Origin: Smittium mucronatum
Taxonomy: Eukaryota; Kickxellomycota; Harpellomycetes; Harpellales; Legeriomycetaceae
Direction of reading: 5' to 3'
Length of the DNA stretch: 23,899 nucleotides
Assembly (NCBI GenBank): GCA_001953115.1
Contig: LSSL01003103.1
Coordinates: 1-23,899, forward strand
Position numbers and translations under genes: made by a program. A model generated the notes under the pieces. It worked only from the letters and a program-made list of their open reading frames with translations. It did not search any database and was not told the origin of the DNA. The stretch's first letter is position 1. Each line of letters begins with the position of its first letter. Positions 1 through 7,837 of the stretch are shown piece after piece.

Positions 1-535
1 TAATCAATATAGCATATCCAAGTTTCTAAATTCTTCACTTTTCTTCTTTTAACTATTTCGTACAAAGTTGTAGCTTGTGCCACACACTCTTCGAAATTCC
101 GAAAACCGGCCTGTTCCTTTGTGCGAATTTTGAATTTTCTGTCCAGTTTGGCTAATTTCGAGGCTATTATTTTTCCTAGCACTTTTATCAGAGTAGGAAT
201 TAGTGAAATTCCTCTGTAATTATCAGGATCTTTTAGGTCGCCCTTTTTCGGTACCGGAACTACCAGACTAGTTGTCATTGACTTTGGGATCTCTCCAGAA
301 TCGTACATAACTCCAATTATTTTGTATAATAATTTAGCTAGATTTGAGGTGGGCACTCTTTCTTTTACAACGAGTTTCCAAATCTCACTAGGAACTCCGT
401 CGATCCCCGGGGCCTTATTATTTGGAGTATCCCTAAGTGCATTAGTTATATCTCTGAAAGCTTAGAGAAGACAGAGAGTTTTTCCGCAATTATTGGGTGC
501 TTAATAAAGCCAGATATCCATTTATTTGACGTTGG
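1..535 (-). mobile_element. Truncated non-LTR (LINE-type) reverse transcriptase fragment
   Basis: Read on the minus strand, an uninterrupted frame runs from position 461 to the left edge. It encodes the N-terminal part of a non-LTR retrotransposon reverse transcriptase. Recognisable landmarks in order are NKAPGIDGVPSEIW (the KAPGxDG motif), VVPVPKKGDLKDPDNYRGIS (fingers motif), a KEQAGFR segment and, at the very edge, a WICYID stretch that matches the start of the F/YIDFxKAFD catalytic block. The catalytic YxDD motif and the rest of the element would lie left of the window. Upstream, the sense continues in a second frame (535-449, containing KWISGFIKHP) that ends in TAA at 448-446, and that frame is itself preceded by TGA at 538-536. 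The copy is therefore frameshifted. No AP endonuclease domain is visible to the right, which fits 5' truncation. The RT identity is secure; the clade is not determined. Confidence 0.9.
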
Positions 536-538
536 TCA

Positions 539-852
539 TTTGTAGTATGATCTTTCACATGATATCAAGCATGCTGAGATGGGTTTACGCATTCATACCC
601 CAAATGACAACCTGCATGCTTAATAACAATGTAAGGCATGAAAAGGTATAGAAAAATATTTAGAGTTACCAAAATGATAAATAACACTTCAGGATATACA
701 CGATATAACTTTATTGCGATATACTAATCAAAACTGAAAATTGACAGCAATGTATACTGGAAAAACTGGAAATCAAGGAAGATGAATTTAAAGATAAAGA
801 AATCTTGAGATATATTCCCTTTACAAAATTGAACGATATATATAATAAACGT
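539..852. other. Spacer between RT fragment and eS30; interlocking inverted repeats
   Basis: No gene is seen. Two interleaved inverted repeats lie at 531-542/601-611 (GTTGGTCATTTG with CAAATGACAAC, one bulged base) and 567-574/614-621 (AAGCATGC with GCATGCTT). The remainder, to 852, is AT-rich and would include the 3' UTR and polyadenylation region of the minus-strand eS30 gene. Confidence 0.5.
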
Positions 853-1308
853 TTATTTAGATGAAGCAGGGGCAGGGTTCATGCGAACTTTGCCTCCAGG
901 TCCGGTGGTGACGTTGACGAATCTTCTAACGTACTTCTCTCTCTTGAGGGCACGCCCTAATAATTAAAAATTTCGACAAGTTAGCTCAAAATTAAATCCG
1001 GAATCCATGAAAAATGTATGGATTCATATAAAAAAGCTTTGAAAATAAAACAAGGACATCAGCACTTTTTTGTAATCGTTATTCAGTGAAAACAAAACAA
1101 AATAATCCTAACCTGTGAGTTTCTTTGGCTTATCGACTTTTTCGACCTTTGGTGCTTGTGATCGCACTTTACCAGCACGAGCTAATGATCCGTGAACTTT
1201 GGCCTAATCAGTCGTTAAATTATTATAAAATCACATCAAGCGGAAGATCAAAAAACTATTTCTAAATAAATTCTGTGGATATGGAAGTATATAACTATTT
1301 CTTACCAT
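853..1308 (-). CDS. RPS30: 40S ribosomal protein eS30, three coding exons
   Basis: This encodes the small basic ribosomal protein eS30 of the 40S subunit (65 residues, the family's usual length). Exons on the minus strand are 1308-1306 (ATG only), 1203-1113 and 956-853. The introns are 1305-1204 (102 nt, GTAAGA...TTAG) and 1112-957 (156 nt, GTTAGG...TTAG, with a GCTAAC branch-point-like site near its 3' end). The exon lengths of 3, 91 and 104 nt sum to 198 nt, exactly 66 codons with the stop. The product starts [16 protein letters not shown] straight after the Met and contains the conserved YVRRFVNV and KVRMNPAP blocks. The mature eS30 sequence follows the initiator Met directly, so there is no FUBI/ubiquitin-like leader as in animal FAU; this fits a fungus, plant or protist. 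TATA-like sequence lies about 25-35 nt upstream of the ATG, but in such AT-rich DNA it is weak evidence. Confidence 0.96.
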
Positions 1309-2503
1309 GTTTGATGATCGTTTATTTTCGTATATATAACTCGATTTCAAAAAGAAGGAACCGTTGTATATAAATCTTAACTAAGATATGATCGGATTCG
1401 CTTTTTTCAATTTTTCTCTATGCAATCTTGATTCGTTTCAGTAGTCTATTTATTAGGTTAACATATAATTTACCAATAGCCAATACATTTTCATTCCACC
1501 AATTATTTATACGAAAGTTAGATTTAAAAAATGTTTAGTTTATTTCCATTTGTTCAACACTCTACCATTGAGTAGTTTCAAAAATATTATTATCTATTGG
1601 TTAATTCATGTAGATAACTAGGTAAAAGATTTTTATTTGTGAAGGGAATTTTATAATGTTATGAGATTGGATAGATTAAATTATTTTTGCAGTATTAGCA
1701 TTTCGGATGGCTATTAATTGTTCCTTCTATAAAAGAGATAACTAAAACAAATATTTATTGCTTGCAGACCATAATATTAAGAAAATTAAATTTGACTGTG
1801 GTTGTAATAATACTTTTGCTTTCATAATAAAATTATGAATTTTTTATCTTCACAATTAACATTAAGGGGTCAGACTATTAGCGATGGTTCAAAAATATAT
1901 CTTTCTTAATTACAATGTGAATACGATTTAACATATAATACTTTTTGCAGGGGTAGCCATCAACTTTAGGAAGTATCTTATTAAGAAGCTCCAATATTGA
2001 CTATCAATTTATGATATGTATACCCAGTTTAAATGCTAGAATAAATATCCCTTTAATTATTCATCGGACTGAGGGCAATTATGCTATTTCTTTTTTAAAA
2101 GCAACTGTTTTTCAATAGTTTATATTAAAAGAATTAGTCGCTAAATAATTATCAAAATTGTATTGGATGTTTGTATCTTAATACATTTCTTAGATTTGAC
2201 TTTATAGACATGAGGCGGGGGTTAATGTAAATTATGAAGAATTAAGTATAATTATATGACTACGTATAAATATTATAAAATTATAATGAGTTTTATTAGT
2301 TTATTTATAGCAAATTTCGGGTGGGATTTCCTTAACCCAACGACATGGAGCCATTAAAATACGATTTTAGAAGTATTCAGAAAATAATATCAATGAATTT
2401 TTATTTTTTAGGAAAAATAGATTCCCCTAAAAAAAATCGAACATCAGTGTAAATTCTTTTTAATTGAAAAAAAATCCTAACTTTTTATCTTTATCCTAAA
2501 TTA
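1309..2503. other. Intergenic region, eS30 upstream and Mis18 downstream flank
   Basis: About 1.2 kb separates two minus-strand genes. It should contain the eS30 promoter and 5' UTR next to 1309 and the 3' UTR of the Mis18-like gene next to 2503. Occasional G/C-rich words, such as the run at 2214-2221, break an otherwise AT-rich sequence. I saw no conserved protein segment, tRNA or repeat in it. Confidence 0.5.
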
Positions 2504-3519
2504 TCATTCTACACCACGTTCCAACTTTATTAACAGATTCTCAAAGTCCTTTTCAAGCGAAAGAAGTCTTTCGGTCACTCGGACTATTCCCTCTTGGGTC
2601 TATTTTAAATCAATAAGATCTTTTAATTTTTGAAATAATTGGATATTTGTTAAAAAAAACTTGAAAAGACCTTTAATAATTCAGTTTGAAGTTCAACTGT
2701 TGATGGTATTAGTAGCACCTCTTCTTCCTTTTCAGATTCTCTATCCTTTCTTGGGTTTCCTAAATTGTATCTTATTTTGGATTTTTAAATAATTAGTTAC
2801 ATATATCACGAATTTAAAACTCTAAAAAGAGGTTTTTTTTATGATTCGTGTTACATTTTTATCTTGTCGAGAGAGAAACAATATAGACCTCTAATTAAAA
2901 CCAAAGATTACTTTATTTTACATTGGATTTTAAACAAAAGTAATAAAGTAATAAACCTTAGCTTGTCGAGAAAGGTACTCGTGCTTATATATTTTACCCC
3001 TAATTCGCAACCGCAATCTGAACAGTTCAAGTTGACGTATACGCTAAAAAAAAAAAGACATAGAATAGCTTAGAAAACAACAATGATATTTGAAAAAAAA
3101 TTGAATTCTTATTAACCATTTTGAGCCTATTCCTTCGGTCTCAATATATTGCCTATCATCTATTAGTATGTTTTCGGAGGTCTCTAAATTTTTCAATAGT
3201 GATTAAGATAAAATATTATTATTGTAATCAGGATCAACTAACCCGATAGAATTAACATGTTTAATTCGTGATTTATTCCAACATAAAAAACGGAATCTCC
3301 AATAACGGATTTGCACTGAACGCACATAAAGATCGCTATATCTTTACTGCTTTTAGGGCTTTTTCCATCGGATTGGTATTCATTCGCATCCAAGAGTTCG
3401 GAATTGAATGTTTCATCATAAACAGGCAAGCTTACTCTAAAATTATCTTCGGTAGTAGACCTGAAATTCGAATTTCTAGGTTTTACAGGAACAGGTTTCT
3501 TTATCCTTTTGTTATTCAT
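2504..3519 (-). CDS. Mis18-like kinetochore / CENP-A loading factor, six exons
   Basis: The predicted product has 220 residues and the layout of a Mis18 protein, which primes centromeres for deposition of the CENP-A histone. Exons on the minus strand are 3519-3243, 3183-3117, 3043-2957, 2890-2855, 2770-2671 and 2599-2504. The five introns are 59, 73, 66, 84 and 71 nt, all GT...AG, and every junction keeps phase. The fold is a zinc-binding Yippee/Mis18 domain. A first CxxC (C66-V-Q-C69, followed by KSVIGDS) sits in exon 1. A second (C122-S-D-C125, followed by GCELGVKY) sits in exon 3. Exon 3-4 then gives LDKLRGLYCFSLDKI and exon 5 opens with YNLG, matching the family's usual end of domain. The C-terminal exons (157-220) are charged and helical (RLLSLEKDFENLLIKLE), like the Mis18 coiled coil. 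Residues 1-60 look disordered. Family size is usually about 190-230 residues, so the length fits. The 5' splice site of intron 5 (GTCTTT) is the weakest junction. The start is the first ATG in frame; an extra upstream exon is possible. Confidence 0.85.
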
Positions 3520-4983
3520 ATTAAATTGATAGGAGTTTATATATTTAATGATTGGAATTTTTCTTAGTAAGTTTTAACATCAGCTACCCTTATTATTACT
3601 AAAACTTGGATTAATTTTGCTGTAGTTTTTTGACAGATAAGTTAACATAGATTGTATTTTGTATTTTCCTCACCCTACTGAGGCTTTTGGACATCCTTCC
3701 CCCGTCAAATCAAATTAAATATTATTTGACGCAGTAAACCCAATGTTGTCTCTTCCAAGGCGGAAGATATTAAAATGGCTTCCATCTTTTAATCCAATGT
3801 TTACATTATTAGATATTATGTATAAATTACTGGATTAAATAAATATGTGGAAAATTGGCATTTGCCCATTCAAAGTCTTTGAGTGTGTTGAGCTTCTGAG
3901 CTTTTAATCCAAAATTTTAATTAATTAATATTACATTACAAACTATTAATTAATGGTTGGCTACTTATGAGTAAATTGGTAGAGCATCGAGTCCAATTTT
4001 TTCCAATGGCATTAAACAGTCTAACAATAATCACAAATATAAAAAATAGATAATTAGAAACTAAAATTACTAAATTATAATATTATGAAAAATCATTGGT
4101 CCGATTAAGAATAGGAGGTTTCTATTAACAACAGTTAATTTTTAGAAAATTGCTCTACTCCAAGGGTTAAAAAAGCTGATGTGATTTAGGGTATTAGTTG
4201 GGAGATTCTCTTATAGAGCAGACACTTTACTACTAAATTTTACTACTTTCCTAATATGGAAATATGGTGCTAAGATAAAATTAGATTTATTGGGTAATTC
4301 AAAAATGAATTTTAGAAGCTAGTTTTCTATTGGTAAAATGGTATATATTTTTTTGAGCCAATATGTTTTTCTATTTTTATTATTCTGGCAATAAATAAAA
4401 CCAAAAGTAACCAATGGTTTACACAGTAAAAAAAGTCTGATCTTGAATAGAGTCTCCCAGTTTTATAAATGCAGATAAAACAATAATAATTATAATTATA
4501 TCCAATATATTTATTTAACCTATCAATGGATTATTAAATAGTTTATAATTTTTATTAACTATTCTGAAAATGGGATTACATATATTTTCGGATTTTAAAT
4601 CGCATAGATTTTTGAAAAAATTGTTATTGACTTGTTTTTTGATAACTATTTTGGTAGGGCAAAGCTATTTTTGATCCAATGACAATTCCAAAAACATACC
4701 TGCATTTTAACTGGGTGTTATCCCAGATTAATCAATTTTATTAAATTTGTTTCAAATATATTGGCTGCATTGAAAACAGGAAAACGAAACTATTTCTTCA
4801 AGGAGGTCAGCATTAAATATCTTTTCATTGGAACAATACAGCGCGAAATTAAAACTAAGAATTATTTGCTTGAATTTTTATTTGGTATTTACAAAATTAT
4901 ATATGAAATTGAAGAATAGCTCTCTTATAAGTATTTTCCAAATTTGTATTCATATAATCCGATATTGAATTTGTTTTAATCCT
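3520..4983. other. Divergent intergenic region between Mis18-like gene and IWS1
   Basis: About 1.46 kb lies between divergently transcribed genes, so both promoters should be here. It contains a 9-bp inverted repeat TTTAATCCA/TGGATTAAA (3788-3796, 3831-3839), an AT-only 11-bp inverted repeat (3920-3930/3944-3954) and the MITE-like element at 4201-4458. No protein-coding segment was recognised. A tRNA-D-arm-like string near 3976-3988 does not belong to a foldable tRNA. Confidence 0.5.
4201..4458. mobile_element. Possible MITE with imperfect terminal inverted repeats
   Basis: The two ends face each other. Reading inward from 4199 the sequence is TGGGAGATTCTCTTATAGAG and onward to CAGAC (4223). 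The complement inward from 4459 is TGGGAGACTCTATTCAAGAT and onward to CAGAC (4435). About 20 of 25 positions agree, and similarity continues weakly inward. If the element starts at GGGAGA and ends at TCTCCC, it is flanked by AGTT on both sides (4197-4200 and 4459-4462), a possible 4-bp target duplication. The interior has no ORF, as expected for a non-autonomous element. Without a second copy this remains a candidate. Confidence 0.4.
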
Positions 4984-6183
4984 ATGTCTGATCACGAGCT
5001 GTACGGTTCGGAAACCGAAAATCCCGAAAATATTGCTGAGGCTAGCATTGCAAATGAAACCAATAATATAGATGATCCGAACAATGAAGATCAAAACAAT
5101 GAGTTAGACGAAGATGCTGCAATCAGATCTATGCCTAGCTTCAAAAAAAAAAGAACTATGGATGATCTGGATTCTGAAAGAAGAGAAGCTAATTTAACAA
5201 GGGATTCCGATCATTCACATGAGAGCGACAAATCTGAAAGTGCATCAGTCTATGAGGATCAAGATAGAGATGAAGAGCCCGAATATTATGACGAAAGAAG
5301 AGCTGAAAAAAAATCAAGAAAATCTTCTGGATCAAGGAATAAAAAAAGTTATTCAGATGACGAACAAGAGGATCAGCCCCCCTTGGATGCCAAGGCATTG
5401 GCAATCCAAGAATTAAATAGGGATATCGATTTTGCTTTGAAAAAAGGTAAGGCTAGTAGGCGTAGGAAAACTAACGAAATCAGCACTTCTCAAGATGAAG
5501 AAATCCACCAAATGCAAGAAAAAATGCGAAATGCAGCTGATGCAGATTTTGAAGATAACAAAATGAAATTACCTGCCATTCACAAAGTCCAGTTGCTGAA
5601 TAGCGTTACTTCTTTTCTTGGAAAGCCTCATCTATATGAATCTCTGCTTGATAACAACATCCTTGATACAATTCGTCTTTGGCTAGAACCTCTAGATGAT
5701 GGATCTCTCCCTAATATCGACATCCAGAATGCGCTTCTTTTAGCTATGACTCGCCTACCAATACAGACAGATCATCTTAGGGATTCAGGTATAGGGAAAA
5801 TAGTTTTATTTATGAGCAAATGCAGCAGGTATCCAGAAAGACATCGCAGAATAGCTGATCAATTGGTGCAAGCCTGGGCTCGTCCAATACTCCGTAGGAG
5901 CTCAAACTTCAGAGATAAAGTCATAGATGAATCGGCCGTAGCCCGGGGAGGTAGAGCGGACGATCCGGCCAGGACTGGTATTTTTGGCCGCATCCAAGTT
6001 CAAAGCGGAAATTCTGCAGGTGGGCATTCTTTCTTCGCTTCCATCCCACAGAAAGTATCAACCAATTACAATATTATGCCAAAATCCAATTTAAATTCCA
6101 GTACTAACAGTAACTCCAATAGTGTGATGCCCGAAAAATTTAAGAGGATCAAAGCACATATGACCAAAATAGGAAGAAAATAA
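4984..6183 (+). CDS. IWS1: Transcription elongation factor IWS1/Spn1
   Basis: This intronless gene encodes 399 residues. IWS1 (Spn1 in yeast) binds Spt6 and travels with elongating RNA polymerase II in the nucleus, linking histone handling and mRNA processing. Residues 1 to about 160 are disordered and strongly charged, with mixed acidic and Lys/Arg patches. A basic block (SRRRKTNEI, about 158-166) leads into an amphipathic helix. The family core, the TFIIS N-terminal (LW/TND) helical bundle, occupies about 195-303. It includes LPAIHKVQLLNSV, LLDNNILDTIRLWLEPLDDG, SLPNIDIQNALLLAMTRLPI, HLRDSGIGKIVLFMSK and a closing ADQLVQAWARPILRRSS. A conserved-looking basic tail (KFKRIKAHMTKIGRK) ends the protein, preceded by an Asn/Ser-rich linker. 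The ATG at 4984 directly opens an acidic leader typical of the family. Base composition (one 60-nt core line, 5581-5640, has 23 G/C) is clearly richer than the flanks. Confidence 0.93.
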   Translation: MSDHELYGSETENPENIAEASIANETNNIDDPNNEDQNNELDEDAAIRSMPSFKKKRTMDDLDSERREANLTRDSDHSHESDKSESASVYEDQDRDEEPEYYDERRAEKKSRKSSGSRNKKSYSDDEQEDQPPLDAKALAIQELNRDIDFALKKGKASRRRKTNEISTSQDEEIHQMQEKMRNAADADFEDNKMKLPAIHKVQLLNSVTSFLGKPHLYESLLDNNILDTIRLWLEPLDDGSLPNIDIQNALLLAMTRLPIQTDHLRDSGIGKIVLFMSKCSRYPERHRRIADQLVQAWARPILRRSSNFRDKVIDESAVARGGRADDPARTGIFGRIQVQSGNSAGGHSFFASIPQKVSTNYNIMPKSNLNSSTNSNSNSVMPEKFKRIKAHMTKIGRK

Positions 6184-7837
6184 TATTATTTCTCTACAGG
6201 ATATTTTCAAAAATGCTTTTTTCCTAGCTTTTTTAAATACTATCCTTCTTTTGAGAGAGTTTTTGCAATTCCATAACTACATCAAATCTTCACCCCACAT
6301 ATATACAAGATTTTTCTCAATGTATTTCGTTAATATACACTTCCTCTATCGTCATCTTTTATTCGTTTTTAATCTATTATCATCACATTTTATTTTTATT
6401 TGTTCTTGTTCCTAGAATTCCCATATATCCTTACTTCTTTTGACAAATGTAAAAAATCTTCATAGATAAAAATAGATATATTTCAATTTATTACATCATT
6501 TTTCTTATGGAAATATTATTAGTATAAAATCGGGTTTCATTAAAGAACTAAGTATGTAATCCAAATTATAAAGGAAACTAATATAGAGGTAATAAAATAT
6601 GATTTTCAGATATTTTTTAAATACGTTTAAATTTTGTGTTTAAACACAAATTCATGGTTTTAAAATTGTATCGAAAATATTCAATTTGATGAAATGTAAA
6701 CCATTATTTAAATTATACATTGTTTTATTATAAATTACAATTACATAAACGAATTTATTACTTGTTCAACAAATAACATTTTATTACTAAAATTAGGAGA
6801 ATGGGGTCTTTGAGTAAGAATAAATAAAGGGTAATAATATTGATTTCTTTAAAAAAATTCCTAAAAAAGGAGTTAATAAATAAGGCCAAATACCTAGTTC
6901 TAAAAAAAGTAATATAAAAACAAAAACCATTTCATTATTTTAATTATTTGATTAGTCTGGTATATATAAGTGACTTTTTATCCAGTAGTAGGAATATCTA
7001 ACTAATCCTCCAAGTGTGTAATTGCTCGATAACAAAAACTTAACCAAGAATCCTATTCAATTTTTTTGAAACCGAAAGCAGAAAATATGAACACGATTTA
7101 AAGGGAGATGATTTTCCCAGCCATTTTTAATACTCAAGAGCTCAAATTTTATTTATCAGGAAAAAATATTGATTTCCAAAAAAAAAAATTAGAAAAAAGA
7201 ACCTTGTTCTAGACATTTAAAGAGGGGAAATTTCGTACCAATAAGAGGCTTCTTTTTTCCAACACAATTAGCTTTGTATTTAGTGAAATGATAATAAGAA
7301 AATATGGCCCACATAGGAAACCATTTCCAAACAAATATTTATTTTATTTCATAAAAATAACAGTTAAATTATTTGTCTAACAGTTAATGCTCATGGGTCT
7401 GGTAAATAATCCAAGTTGACATACGAGGGATGCATAAAAAGAGCTCCTATCAAGCTATAAGTCAGCAATAATTAAACTGTTAAATCATTAATGACAAATA
7501 TTTGCGGCATAAATATACGTGTTTACTAGAAAATTAATATTAACAATTCAGACTCTTGTTGGTTTATTCTTAGACGATTTTTATAATCCCTCATTACATA
7601 TAGACTATGGCTCCCAAAAAAAAACATCATGAATAAAAATTCTAGGGATAAGTCTCAGTTGATGGTGTTATTCATATATCAAATAAATAATTTCCCAAAG
7701 AAAAAAATCAAAGGTTTTTTTTCTAAGTGTAAAAACAAAGTGTAATACTTACAAACATTAGGCCCATGAATGGAAAGACGCGTGAGTTTGATTTTGAAAA
7801 GTATTTCTGTTATTTACAACAGTAAATTACATCTAAT
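6184..7837. other. Convergent intergenic region, IWS1 and Myb-gene 3' flanks
   Basis: About 1.65 kb lies between the 3' ends of two convergent genes, so it should contain both 3' UTRs. It is AT-rich with many A and T runs. Apart from the foldback sequence at 7332-7504, I see no gene, recognisable RNA or protein fragment. Confidence 0.5.
7332..7504. repeat. 173-bp foldback inverted repeat
   Basis: Two arms of about 44 nt face each other. The left arm (7332-7377) contains CAAATATTT and then TAACAGTTAAATTATT. The right arm (7461-7504), read on the opposite strand, contains CAAATATTT and then TAACAGTTTAATTATT. The 9-mer is perfect and the 16-mer matches at 15 positions, with a few-base length difference between them. 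The loop (7378-7460) is comparatively G/C-rich and repeats TAACAGTTAA once more at 7378-7387. It could be a foldback/MITE-type element or a transcribed hairpin; no clear target duplication was seen. Confidence 0.45.

Noticed and set aside
2864..3073. Plus-strand 69-codon open frame
   Set aside because: It lies antisense to exons 3-4 of the Mis18-like gene and resembles no protein family.
3268..3567. Plus-strand 99-codon open frame
   Set aside because: Antisense shadow of Mis18 exon 1, which carries the recognisable zinc-knuckle sequence.
3963..4045. tRNA-like D-arm string (TTGGTAGAGCATCGAG)
   Set aside because: It matches a tRNA A-box region, but no acceptor stem, anticodon stem or GTTCRA T-arm can be placed around it.
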